A program made the position numbers and the translations under genes. The notes under the pieces are model-generated. The model made no database searches. It was given only the letters and a program-made list of their open reading frames with translations, and had not been told where the DNA came from. Below, in pieces: positions 8,503-17,608 of a stretch of DNA of 64,000 nucleotides; the stretch's first letter is position 1; each line of letters opens with the position of its first letter. Source of the stretch: Cohnella hashimotonis (GTDB taxonomy: Bacteria > Bacillota > Bacilli > Paenibacillales > Paenibacillaceae). The DNA is taken from assembly GCF_030014955.1 (NCBI RefSeq), contig NZ_JAGRPV010000001.1, forward strand, positions 5,952,001 through 6,016,000, read 5' to 3'.

Positions 8503-11500
8503 TGACTAAAAGAAAAGCTGTTCTGATTACCGCGTCATTCTTTATCGCTTTGCTCCTGTTGCGCGTCCTGTGGGCTTCTCTTCAAGCTTCGCCGGATCGG
8601 CCGCTTGCGGTTCGCGGCGAGTTGGATTTGCGCGGCTTCGACTTCACCAAAAATCACACGGTTACATTAGACGGGGATTGGGCGTTTTATCCCGGCAGGT
8701 TCGTGATGCAAAGCGGGGCGAACGCCGGCTTATCCAATGAAGGAATGAGGCTTGTTCGGGTGCCCGGGAACCTGGGCCATTCTCTATCCGGCCACGACTC
8801 GCCGTACGGCTTCGGCTCCTATCGTTTACGTATCAAGGTCAACCCGGATCCCGATCTCGTCTATGGCATCCGTGTTTCGAGCGTGCGTAGTTCTTCTGAA
8901 ATATTCGTGAACGATCGTCTTGTGGCGCGTAAGGGGCAACCGGCAACAAGCAAGGAGCAGTATACGGCCCGGAGCATGCCCTATTCCGCCGCTTTTAATG
9001 CCGATACGGACGAAATCGATATTGTCGTGCAAGTTGCCAATTACGACAACAAGCTAAGAAGCGGGCTTGTGGGATCGATCAGGTTCGGCAGCGAACGCGC
9101 GGTGAACAAAGAAGTGGGATTTTCCGTCCATATGCAGCTCATCGTATGCGTCGTTCTGGCGATCCATGCCTTGTACGCGCTTATTCTGTACATGACGGGA
9201 ACCCGGCATAAAGCGTTAATCTCTTTCTTTATGCTCATTGTTTGCGCGCTTTTCATGACCCTGCTCGATGATGATAAACTGCTGCTTGTATGGCTGCCGG
9301 CCATCGACAACGAGTGGTCCGTTAAACTGGTTCTCCTTTCTATTATTGGCGTAGGCGCCTTCCTGATGCTCTTTGCCAAGATGCTATTGCCGGAACATGC
9401 GACGAACCGCGTGTTCCGCTGGTTCCCCTCGCTCTGCGCGATCGCAGCGCTGTCGGTTGTGCTCCTGCCGTCCAGACATGCGCTGAGCGCATTGTTTGTA
9501 TACTATCTCATTGATTTGCTCGCCTGCTTGTTTATTCTCGCCTTTTCGCTGCGGACGGCCACGAGAAGCGACCATGATGCTATTTATTTGGTGCTCGGTA
9601 TCACAAGCGTCCTGACGAATGTCATCGGAGGTTACCTCAAGACGCCGCTCGATATGGGCTATTATCCGATCGATTTGATTGTCGCCTGCCTCGCTTTCGC
9701 AGCATTCTGGTTTAAGCGCTATTTCCGCATTTCCGCGCAAACGGCGAAGCTCGCCGAGAAGCTGCAGAAAGCGGACAAGCTGAAAGACGACTTTCTGGCC
9801 AACACCTCCCATGAATTGCGGAATCCGCTGCATGGCATTCTTAACATTGCCCAGACCGTCCTGGATACCGGCATTCGCGATCAGGACGATAAAAGCAAAG
9901 AAAATATGAAGCTGCTCATTTCCGTAGGCAAGCGAATGTCGTATATGCTCAGCGATCTGCTCGACATGGCGCAGCTTCAGGAGAATGGCATCCGCTTGCA
10001 GAAGGGGAGTGTCCGCGTTCAGGGAGTCGCATCCGGTACGGCCGATATGCTTCGTTTCCTGACTGAAGGCAAGCCGATCCGCATCTTCAACGACATTCCG
10101 GAGAGCTTCCCTCCTGTCATAGCCGACGAAAACCGGCTAACGCAAATTTTGTTCAATCTGCTTCACAATGCGGTGAAATATACGAATCAAGGATATGTCG
10201 CGATAACGGCCGAGATTACAGGCGAAATGGCGAACATTGCCGTCGCAGATACCGGCATCGGGATGGATCACGAGACGCAGCAAAGGATATTTGCGCCCTA
10301 CGAGCAGGGAGACTCTGGTATAACGGCGATCGGAGGCGGCATCGGGCTCGGACTCAGCATATGCAAGCAGCTTGTAGAGCTGCACGGAGGCACGCTGGAG
10401 GTGAACTCCGTTCCGGGCCGGGGCTCGGTATTCAGCTTTACGCTGCCGTTATCCGATTCATCCGTCCTGCCGCACGATACGGAAGCAGCCCCTCCATTCA
10501 TGGCCGCGCACGCAGAAGCGGCGGCCTCCGCTTCATCCGGACCGCGCGGAGTCATCTCCGAACCGGAAGCGGCGAATGCTCCGGACCGGCTTAACATTCT
10601 CGCTATAGACGATGATCCTGTCAATTTAAATATATTGAGCAGCATCCTCACGGCGGACTGCTATAACGTCGTTGCGGCTTCAAGCGGCCTCGAGGCACTC
10701 GACCTGCTGGATACGAGAGAATGGGATTTGATCATGACCGACATCATGATGCCGCACATGTCCGGATACGAACTGTCCCGCATCGTTCGCGAGCGCTTCT
10801 CCGCCTCGGAGCTGCCCATCCTGCACCTGACCGCCCGCAGCCGCCCGGAAGATATAGACGCCGGCTTCCAGTCGGGCGCCAACGATTATGTGACGAAGCC
10901 GGTTGATGCGATAGAGTTGAAGTCGCGGGTACGGGCATTGACTGAATTGAAGAAATCGGTGCGCGAAAGGCTGCGTATGGAAGCGGCATGGCTGCAGGCG
11001 CAAATTCGACCGCATTTTCTGTTCAATACGCTCAATTCGATCGCCGCGCTCAGCGAAATCGATAATGAAAAGATGAGCGAATTGCTCGAGATGTTCGGCC
11101 ATTATTTGCGCGCAAGTTTCGACTTCCGGAATTCGGAACGGCTCGTTCCGCTCGAGCACGAGCTTGGTCTTGTCCGGTCGTATCTGTACATCGAAAAGCA
11201 GCGGTTCGAGGACAGATTGAGCATTCACTGGGAGGTGAACGCAAGCCTGAATCTGCGTATCCCCCCGCTATCCATTCAGCCTCTGGTCGAAAACGCAATA
11301 CGGCACGGTCTGCTAAGTCGTGTTGAAGGCGGAAATCTTCATATCCAAGTTACCGAAAACGAACATGAGGCTAAAATTTCAATTGCGGATAACGGTGTAG
11401 GCATGGATGAGGATACGGTGCGGCGATTAATGGACGGCCGCCCGGACGTAAGCAAGGGAATCGGCCTGTACAATACGGATCGTCGATTGAAGCAGTTATA

Positions 11501-11570
11501 CGGCAAAGGATTGCAAATCCGAAGCGTTCCGAATCAAGGCACGATCATCGACTTTATCGTATCCAAATGA
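8499..11570 (+). CDS. Giant DISM sensor with two kinase cores (HisKA-HATPase-REC-LytS-type kinase)
   Basis: 1,023 residues. TM1 lies at about 8-28, a DISM extracellular domain at about 40-200 and a 7-TM block at about 210-405. The first core is HisKA with H438 in TSHELRNPLHG and a HATPase at about 545-650 (NLLHNAVKY, DTGIGM, GIGLGLSIC). An Ala/Ser-rich linker leads to a receiver domain (about 698-815, phospho-acceptor D748 in TDIMMP, K800). A His_kinase (LytS/YesM) core with H839 in IRPHFLFNTLN and a second HATPase (about 910-1020, VENAIRHG, GIGLYN) end the protein. The order suggests an internal phosphorelay ending in the LytS-type core. The likely partner is the convergent BTAD regulator just downstream. 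Confidence 0.9.
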   Translation: MMTKRKAVLITASFFIALLLLRVLWASLQASPDRPLAVRGELDLRGFDFTKNHTVTLDGDWAFYPGRFVMQSGANAGLSNEGMRLVRVPGNLGHSLSGHDSPYGFGSYRLRIKVNPDPDLVYGIRVSSVRSSSEIFVNDRLVARKGQPATSKEQYTARSMPYSAAFNADTDEIDIVVQVANYDNKLRSGLVGSIRFGSERAVNKEVGFSVHMQLIVCVVLAIHALYALILYMTGTRHKALISFFMLIVCALFMTLLDDDKLLLVWLPAIDNEWSVKLVLLSIIGVGAFLMLFAKMLLPEHATNRVFRWFPSLCAIAALSVVLLPSRHALSALFVYYLIDLLACLFILAFSLRTATRSDHDAIYLVLGITSVLTNVIGGYLKTPLDMGYYPIDLIVACLAFAAFWFKRYFRISAQTAKLAEKLQKADKLKDDFLANTSHELRNPLHGILNIAQTVLDTGIRDQDDKSKENMKLLISVGKRMSYMLSDLLDMAQLQENGIRLQKGSVRVQGVASGTADMLRFLTEGKPIRIFNDIPESFPPVIADENRLTQILFNLLHNAVKYTNQGYVAITAEITGEMANIAVADTGIGMDHETQQRIFAPYEQGDSGITAIGGGIGLGLSICKQLVELHGGTLEVNSVPGRGSVFSFTLPLSDSSVLPHDTEAAPPFMAAHAEAAASASSGPRGVISEPEAANAPDRLNILAIDDDPVNLNILSSILTADCYNVVAASSGLEALDLLDTREWDLIMTDIMMPHMSGYELSRIVRERFSASELPILHLTARSRPEDIDAGFQSGANDYVTKPVDAIELKSRVRALTELKKSVRERLRMEAAWLQAQIRPHFLFNTLNSIAALSEIDNEKMSELLEMFGHYLRASFDFRNSERLVPLEHELGLVRSYLYIEKQRFEDRLSIHWEVNASLNLRIPPLSIQPLVENAIRHGLLSRVEGGNLHIQVTENEHEAKISIADNGVGMDEDTVRRLMDGRPDVSKGIGLYNTDRRLKQLYGKGLQIRSVPNQGTIIDFIVSK

Positions 11571-11590
11571 GGGAGCCGGGGGAAAAGACT

Positions 11591-11634
11591 AGGTGTCCCG
11601 CAGTCTGAATTGGCTTGGGGACACCTTCTTTTTT
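11591..11634. terminator. Terminator between kinase and convergent regulator
   Basis: AGGTGTCCC and GGGACACCT form a perfect 9-bp stem with a long loop of about 17 nt, followed by TCTTTTTT. The same arms recur at 18388-18426. Confidence 0.7.
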
Positions 11635-12778
11635 ATGTGTAAACCGCTCGATGATCGGATTGCTTCCATCGGGCGTACCATTCGATGATGTCAGGACCGG
11701 GGCCTACTCCCGCTTCCCTATCCAATGTTCGAACGATAAATTGATACTGCTTGTCCACAGAATCCGCATCGTTCAGTCGTGCATACAGATCCATAAGCGC
11801 GAGACAGCTATCTTCATGGAGAGGATCCTGCTTTTGTAATTGATGGTAGACGCCAATCGCCTCTATGGGCATGCTGCGAGCGCAATAGAATTGACCCAGC
11901 TGCCGGGCATGCTGCAGCCATAGCGCCTTAAGTCTTTGGCGCTCGCCCTCCGCCCACACATAATTATCCTCTTCGTAAAAATTGCCGCGATACCTGTCGA
12001 ACAGCCGTTGATGCTCAGAGACCTGTTCGATTGAAACGGGGTTTAAACGGCGAAGCTCCTGCTCCCATTCCTCCGCATCGATTCGCAGCTGCTTCGACTC
12101 GAGGACATATCCGAACTGAGCATAGCGGATCGAGATATAATTTTCTCCGACTGTATCCTTCCATACGCTGCGAATCCGATTAATGCTTGTCTGAAGATTG
12201 GCGAGACCTTTGCGTTCGTCCAGCTCCGGCCAGAACAGCTCCAGCAGGACGTTCTTGCTAATCACTTTTCCCCGATGGAACAACAAGTAGGCAAACAGCT
12301 CTTTCGCCTTCGTCGTCCTCCACTTCAGAACCTGCTGTTCCCCGTCCGGCTTGCTGAGCTGCATGGCCCCCAAGCAATGATACAGCAATCCGTCTTCTTT
12401 CGGGGGCTCCGTCTTCGTCGCAACGCATCCCCGCAGGCGCTGTATGGTTCGGCTCAACCGTTCACGTCTTACCGGCTTCACCAAGTAATCGGTTGCTTCC
12501 AGATTGAATGCCTCAACTGCATATTCATCATAGGCGGTCACATAGATGATTTTCGTGTCCGGCGCAATCGACCGTATTCGCTCCGTTGCCTTCAAACCGT
12601 TCAATTCCGGCATGTGAATGTCCAGAAAGACGGCGTCAGGCTGGATCTCGGCAATATGCTCGATCGCCGGCTCCGCTCGCAAGAAGGCTTCGGTCACTTG
12701 GCAATCGGAAAACTCCCCCAGCATTTTTTCCAACCTGACCAGTGCCAGACGCTCATCGTCTACCAGCGTGACTTTCAT
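11633..12778 (-). CDS. Response regulator with SARP-type output (REC-wHTH-BTAD)
   Basis: 381 residues. The receiver domain spans about 1-120 (DD at 7-8, phospho-acceptor D53 in FLDIHMP, K101 in YLVKPVRRERL). A winged helix follows at about 140-230 (KAKELFAYLLFHRGKVISKNVLLELFWP). A bacterial transcriptional activator (BTAD) repeat domain lies at about 238-375 (YEEDNYVWAEGERQRL). BTAD regulators bind heptad direct repeats just upstream of the -10. Such a repeat is present in the promoter of the divergent SLH gene at 12929-12962. The gene is convergent with the two-core kinase, which is its most likely phosphodonor. Confidence 0.9.
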   Translation of the reverse strand: MKVTLVDDERLALVRLEKMLGEFSDCQVTEAFLRAEPAIEHIAEIQPDAVFLDIHMPELNGLKATERIRSIAPDTKIIYVTAYDEYAVEAFNLEATDYLVKPVRRERLSRTIQRLRGCVATKTEPPKEDGLLYHCLGAMQLSKPDGEQQVLKWRTTKAKELFAYLLFHRGKVISKNVLLELFWPELDERKGLANLQTSINRIRSVWKDTVGENYISIRYAQFGYVLESKQLRIDAEEWEQELRRLNPVSIEQVSEHQRLFDRYRGNFYEEDNYVWAEGERQRLKALWLQHARQLGQFYCARSMPIEAIGVYHQLQKQDPLHEDSCLALMDLYARLNDADSVDKQYQFIVRTLDREAGVGPGPDIIEWYARWKQSDHRAVYT

Positions 12779-12928
12779 CCGGTGCGAACCTCCATCCGTC
12801 GATCATGTTGTCATCTTTCTTCTCTATTTTATATCGGCCAGAAACGTTTCCTGTTGCACAAGGAAATGTTGAGCGAACAGCGCTAATTCACCCGTAGCGG
12901 AGCGGAGTGTTGGTGTCGCCTGTTGCCG

Positions 12929-12962
12929 TGGTTAGAGATTGGTTAGAGCCGCACTTTATAAT
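12929..12962 (+). promoter_or_regulatory. SARP-type activator site and promoter of the 1,136-aa SLH gene
   Basis: The 9-bp word TGGTTAGAG occurs at 12929-12937 and again at 12940-12948, an 11-bp period. The second copy ends exactly 8 bp before a perfect -10 TATAAT (12957-12962). No good -35 is present. This is the geometry described for SARP-family activators, and a BTAD regulator is encoded divergently next door. Confidence 0.65.
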
Positions 12963-13012
12963 CAATTTGTCTATCATTTTTATATGCTCTCTTCAGGAGG
13001 AATGAACAGAAG

Positions 13013-16000
13013 ATGAAAGTGAAAAATCGAAGCCTGCTCTCTCTTTTAATGGCCGTCGTTATGATGTTGACGATGATCCCATTTTATCCGTTAGACGCAA
13101 GAGCAGCGGAAGCACCTGCCCTTGATCCGGGCACCCCTGTCCGATTATCCGAGACAACCTATCGGCTGTCCAACGCAGCATTCGGAACAACGGGTGTCGT
13201 TCATGCGGCGGGCGGATACTTTACTGTAGTCGTCAATAACGGCTCTATTGCCGTTGGACCTTCTTCAAGCGGTATTACCGAGTTGACTAACGGCATAACC
13301 ATTAGCGGCATTGTAACCGACCAATCTACGCCGACGAATAGAGTATTCAATTTTTCGGCGGGTACGACTTATGAAGACATTCAAGCTTATATTCGGGCGA
13401 TGACATTTACGCAGGATGCCGGGCAAGCCCAACGTATCACAGTAAACGTAACGCCGGGGGCTCAATTGGCCGATGGCAAAACATCTGTACGTACCTACGG
13501 TGGACGTTATTTTGTATATGTGGCAAGGCAGACCGCCACTTTGAGTTTTAAAGAAGCCGTGACGATTGCAGCGAACCAGAACGGACATCTTGTAGAGCCG
13601 ACAGCGGACAATCCGGGCGAAATGTTTGCGATCGCGAGTATGTTTAAAGAATTTAAGAGCCCGAGCCCCTGGAGCGGGGACGGGGGAATCTGGCACTTTC
13701 TAAGCTTTATTGGCGTTACCAGAGCTCAAGGGCCTGAATGGAACGAATTGAGTCTTTACGGCGAAACTCGGTATGTCACACGCCCGAATCAGGCGACAGG
13801 CATTGACCAAAACCTTCTGCCAAACGGAACGCCCACCCACATTACGCTTATGCTGGACAATAATGTGACGAAAATCGGTTACTTGCCCGTAAATAATACG
13901 CACGGCGATACTAGCGTCTATAAAGACCCTGGCGTTATTGTCGAGTATAATTCAGGTGCCATTACCGACATCGTCACCGCCACCCAAGTGGTTGATAGCT
14001 TTTCCGGCGGCATTGCGGATGTAACGTCCGTCGTTTCTTCCGTTTATAACGGATCCGGCGCCATTACCGCAATCCCTGCCGATATTAGTACGGTGATGAC
14101 GGTTACCGATGAAGACGGAAACACAGTAACGGGACTCCGCGCATTTGACCAAGCGGGCAATGAGCTTATTGCAGACGAGTATGGTTGGTATCCAAGCAAC
14201 GGAAAGCCCATTGTCTTTCAACCTCTGATGCCGGGCGGAAAGTACAAAGTAGCTGCTTCAACGACATTCGAAGCAAGTACGACGACGCCAGGTACGGCTG
14301 AAGAGACAGAAAACGTGACATTGCCGACAGCAGGCGATAACGTTGCAGCAGGAAAAGATACGGACCATCCCGGTAAGACGACCATTACAGTAAATCCATC
14401 GTCCACGCTGGCCAGATATGCTATAGCCGATGCAGACGGCAATGTGGTAAGCGATTGGATAACGGGTACGGGTTCGGATATAGCCTTTGACAACCTTGAG
14501 CCAGGGACCGCCTATCAAGTGGTTACGGTTCCTGTCGATATGACAGGAGAGCCTCCTGAAACGGGATTGAGCGGCACCAGCGTTACTACGCCGGAATATC
14601 CGGTGATGGGCGGCGTCGTGTCGATCGGCGGTACGGCAAAGACCGGTCAATCGTTGACGGCGAACTTATCGGGGATTACGTACACGCCTAATGTATCGGG
14701 CAATGTGCCGACTTATCAGTGGTACCGAGACGGCGTCGCCATCACGAACGCGACGGGCGCAAGCTACACGTTAACCGAAGACGATCTCGGCGCGAACATC
14801 ACCGTGAAGGTAACGGCGGATGGCGTTCATGCGATAGGTAGCGTGACGAGCGCGGCGACGGCCAAGGTCGTGAAGTCGGACGGAGCTGCGGCGCCGGTTG
14901 CGCCGACAGAGGACAGCAAGACCGCTACGAGCATTACGTTGAAGGCCGCGAGCGGACAGGAATACAGCATGGACGGCGGCGTGACATGGCAAGACAGCCC
15001 GACGTTTAATGGATTGACGCCGGATACCGAATACTCATTTGTAACGCGGGTGAAAGAAACGGCGACGCAAAACGCGTCTGCCATCAGCGCGGCGACAGTG
15101 ATTCGCACGCCGGCTTGGATATCTACGGGAAATAACACGACAACGGTAACGCCGAAGCCGGAGGATGCCGGTCTCGAAACCTCCGTGAACGGCAAGGATG
15201 GCTTGCTGGCAACGGGCAAGACGGCAACTACGGGAGATCGTACGACAACAACGGTTCAAGTCGATTTGAACAAGCTGAACGAGGCCTTGACGCAAGGAAA
15301 CGGACAGCAGCTGACGATTCATTCTCCGAAAGACGGCGATGTGAAAGTCGACGGATTGACGGCAGAAACCGTTAAGCAGCTGGCTGATAAGGACGCGAGC
15401 CTTGCCATCAGCAACCCGCTGGCGATCTATCCGGTGCCCGGCGGAAAGATGGACTTAAGCGAGGTGTCCAAGCAATTGGGCAACGCAGCGCTTGGCGATA
15501 TTGCGGTTCATATCGACATCGTCCGTTCTTCGGACACCTTGATTAACAACGCTAAGAACAAAGCATCTGCGGAAGGCTACGAGCTGCTCGTGCCCCCGGT
15601 CGATCTGGATCTAACCTTCTCGCATGAAGGCAAGACGATAAGGTCGGAGCAATTGAACGGATATGCGGAGAAATACATTGCCCTGCCGGAAGGCATCGAT
15701 CCGAACCGCATTACGACAGGCGTCATCGTCAATCCGGACGGCAGCGTTTTCCACGTGCCGACGGTCGTCACAAAGATTAGCAATCGCTATTATGCTTTGA
15801 TTAACGATTTGCACAGCCATGGCTCCTATTCGGTCATCTGGAATCCGCAGGATTTTGACGACGTGAAAAGCCACTGGGGCAAAGCGGACGTGAACAATAT
15901 TGCCGCCAGGCTTGATCTTGAGGGAACCGGGAACAATACCTTCTCGCCGAATCGCAGCGTAACGCGCTCCGAGTTCTCTCAGATCGTTGTCGCAGGTCTG

Positions 16001-16423
16001 GGTCTGATGCGTCAGAATGCGCCGCAAAACAGGTTCCCTGACATACCTGGCTCCGTATGGTATGGCAATGCGGTCACCATTGCCAATGAATTCGACATCG
16101 TCCGCGGTTACGACGACGGCAATTTCTATGGCGACCAACAGATTACGAGGGAACAGGGCATAGCCATGATCGCCCGTGCTTACAACCTGATCGATCCGCA
16201 AGCCGCGCTTAGCGAGGCAGAGATCGCTTCCCTGCTGGCGAAGTACGAAGACGCTTCAAGCGTATCCAAATGGGCGAGAGCGGATGCGGCCCGACTGATC
16301 TCGGCGGGAATCGTAGAGGGCAACGGCCTGCAGCTTCTGAGCCCGCAGTCGAATATGACGCGCGCCGAAGTAACGGCATTGATCGCAAGACTGCTCAAGA
16401 CAACCGATCTGATCGACAAGTAA
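13013..16423 (+). CDS. Large secreted surface protein with C-terminal SLH triplet
   Basis: 1,136 residues. The signal peptide ends near ARAAEA. The first about 300 residues are an unrecognised beta-rich region. Repeated beta-sandwich modules follow, including an Ig-like unit (about 545-620, TYQWYRDGVAITNATGASYTL) and an FN3-like unit (about 630-700, GQEYSMDGGVTWQ). A conserved pre-SLH region spans about 715-945 (HSHGSYSVIWN). Three SLH modules close the protein (about 945-1130, e.g. FSPNRSVTRSEFSQIV). AGGAGG lies upstream; the ATG inside AGGAGGAATG stops after four codons, so 13013 is the start. It should be anchored to the cell wall polymer. Expression is probably controlled by the adjacent BTAD regulator. 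Confidence 0.9.
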   Translation: MKVKNRSLLSLLMAVVMMLTMIPFYPLDARAAEAPALDPGTPVRLSETTYRLSNAAFGTTGVVHAAGGYFTVVVNNGSIAVGPSSSGITELTNGITISGIVTDQSTPTNRVFNFSAGTTYEDIQAYIRAMTFTQDAGQAQRITVNVTPGAQLADGKTSVRTYGGRYFVYVARQTATLSFKEAVTIAANQNGHLVEPTADNPGEMFAIASMFKEFKSPSPWSGDGGIWHFLSFIGVTRAQGPEWNELSLYGETRYVTRPNQATGIDQNLLPNGTPTHITLMLDNNVTKIGYLPVNNTHGDTSVYKDPGVIVEYNSGAITDIVTATQVVDSFSGGIADVTSVVSSVYNGSGAITAIPADISTVMTVTDEDGNTVTGLRAFDQAGNELIADEYGWYPSNGKPIVFQPLMPGGKYKVAASTTFEASTTTPGTAEETENVTLPTAGDNVAAGKDTDHPGKTTITVNPSSTLARYAIADADGNVVSDWITGTGSDIAFDNLEPGTAYQVVTVPVDMTGEPPETGLSGTSVTTPEYPVMGGVVSIGGTAKTGQSLTANLSGITYTPNVSGNVPTYQWYRDGVAITNATGASYTLTEDDLGANITVKVTADGVHAIGSVTSAATAKVVKSDGAAAPVAPTEDSKTATSITLKAASGQEYSMDGGVTWQDSPTFNGLTPDTEYSFVTRVKETATQNASAISAATVIRTPAWISTGNNTTTVTPKPEDAGLETSVNGKDGLLATGKTATTGDRTTTTVQVDLNKLNEALTQGNGQQLTIHSPKDGDVKVDGLTAETVKQLADKDASLAISNPLAIYPVPGGKMDLSEVSKQLGNAALGDIAVHIDIVRSSDTLINNAKNKASAEGYELLVPPVDLDLTFSHEGKTIRSEQLNGYAEKYIALPEGIDPNRITTGVIVNPDGSVFHVPTVVTKISNRYYALINDLHSHGSYSVIWNPQDFDDVKSHWGKADVNNIAARLDLEGTGNNTFSPNRSVTRSEFSQIVVAGLGLMRQNAPQNRFPDIPGSVWYGNAVTIANEFDIVRGYDDGNFYGDQQITREQGIAMIARAYNLIDPQAALSEAEIASLLAKYEDASSVSKWARADAARLISAGIVEGNGLQLLSPQSNMTRAEVTALIARLLKTTDLIDK

Positions 16424-16435
16424 ACAAGCGATCCG

Positions 16436-16478
16436 AACAACCATTGCCGACTGTTAAGTCGTCGATGGTTGTTTTTTT
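16436..16478. terminator. Bidirectional terminator
   Basis: AACAACCAT pairs with ATGGTTGTT, with inner CGAC/GTCG pairs, followed by a T-run. It serves the SLH gene and the convergent AraC gene. Confidence 0.8.
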
Positions 16479-16503
16479 CTGCGCCAAGTGCAGTGCCAAC
16501 TAT

Positions 16504-17391
16504 CTAATCCCTCGTGCTTTCGATTCGTCTTAGATTCTCGGTATCCCGAGCTGGAGATGAACCAAAGAAACGAGAGTACTCTCGATTAAACTGTGAGGGG
16601 CTTTGATAACCAACATGATAAGCGGCGCTTGCTACCGGATAGCCTTCAAATGCAATGAGATTCCTAGCCTCCAACAGCCTTAATTGCTTTTGAAATTGAA
16701 TTGGGCTTAAACCCGTTGCCCTTTTAAACTGTCGGTGAAAGGTATTTAAAGCCATACCAGATTTTGATGCCATCTCGCCAATGTCTATTGGCCTCATAAA
16801 ATTTTCGCGAAACCATTTTACAATATGGGATATCTTGAATAAGTTACTTTCCCGCAGACCAAATTGCCTCAGATACCATCCTTGCGGTCCCATCAGAACG
16901 CGATATAGGATTTCGCGCTCATAAGCCGGTGCGAGTGCTGGAATATCTCTTGAAGCTTTCGATAATCGCAATAAGCGCAGCCATGCCTCCATCAATGCAA
17001 TGTCCATTTCACAAGCGGCGAAATGCTCGGAATCATTCGGTAATAGATTTTCAGGAAGATCTCTTAATAAACGCTGAAGAACAGTCTGATTCAACTTAAG
17101 ACCAAGGGACATGTAAGGACGGCCCTCGCGGTCTGGATGTACGCTCGCTGTTGCAGGAACGTGCACCGGTAACACGTAATAGGATGGCCCTTTCAGGTCA
17201 GTGCTACGCTCCCCGATTGATAGAATCTTTGTTCCTTGAACCGTAAATCCAATCATTGGCTCGTAAAGCGCTGCGAGTTGGTGAGCGGGGATATCTCCCT
17301 TAATCATACTTAGCCCCGGTACTCCGGTTTCAATTTGTCGAGTACCTGCGTCTTTCATGAGATCAATAATTTCTTCAAGGACGTTATTCAT
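16504..17391 (-). CDS. AraC family regulator with AraC_N cupin-like domain
   Basis: 295 residues. The N-terminal AraC_N-type sensing domain spans about 15-185 (PMIGFTVQGTKILSIGER, YVLPVHVPATASV). A two-HTH AraC DNA-binding domain follows at about 190-285 (PIDIGEMASKSGMALNTFHRQFKRATGLSPIQFQKQLRL, SAAYHVGYQSPSQFNREYSRFFG). It is divergent from a short-chain dehydrogenase gene. The shared intergenic region carries three copies of a GGYRTTTTTAG word, which are likely its operators. The inducer is unknown. Confidence 0.9.
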   Translation of the reverse strand: MNNVLEEIIDLMKDAGTRQIETGVPGLSMIKGDIPAHQLAALYEPMIGFTVQGTKILSIGERSTDLKGPSYYVLPVHVPATASVHPDREGRPYMSLGLKLNQTVLQRLLRDLPENLLPNDSEHFAACEMDIALMEAWLRLLRLSKASRDIPALAPAYEREILYRVLMGPQGWYLRQFGLRESNLFKISHIVKWFRENFMRPIDIGEMASKSGMALNTFHRQFKRATGLSPIQFQKQLRLLEARNLIAFEGYPVASAAYHVGYQSPSQFNREYSRFFGSSPARDTENLRRIESTRD

Positions 17392-17445
17392 GCACTTATA
17401 TTATCACGCGACTTCTTATCTCTCAACATAGCCACGATATACTTC

Positions 17446-17550
17446 GGCATTTTTAGGCTCATCACATGACAAATATAAAGGATTATTCGGGTTAATCAAA
17501 GAACAACGTGGTGTTTTTAGGCAATCAGAAGGCATTTTTAGATCTATATT
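17446..17550 (+). promoter_or_regulatory. Repeated AraC-type operator words and SDR promoter
   Basis: GGCATTTTTAGGC (17446-17458), GGTGTTTTTAGGC (17510-17522) and GGCATTTTTAG (17531-17541) are direct repeats. The last two start 21 bp apart, two helical turns. The last copy ends four bases before a -10-like TATATT (17545-17550). This is the layout of an AraC-class activator bound next to RNA polymerase. Confidence 0.55.
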
Positions 17551-17608
17551 ACTGCAACAGATACAACTAAAATTGAAACCAGATCGAACACAAAACAAGG
17601 AGGAACTT

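Noticed and set aside
12847..12866. TTTCCT...AGGAAA inverted repeat near the BTAD gene as a second operator
   Set aside because: Only six-base arms in an otherwise unremarkable context, with no link to a promoter element.
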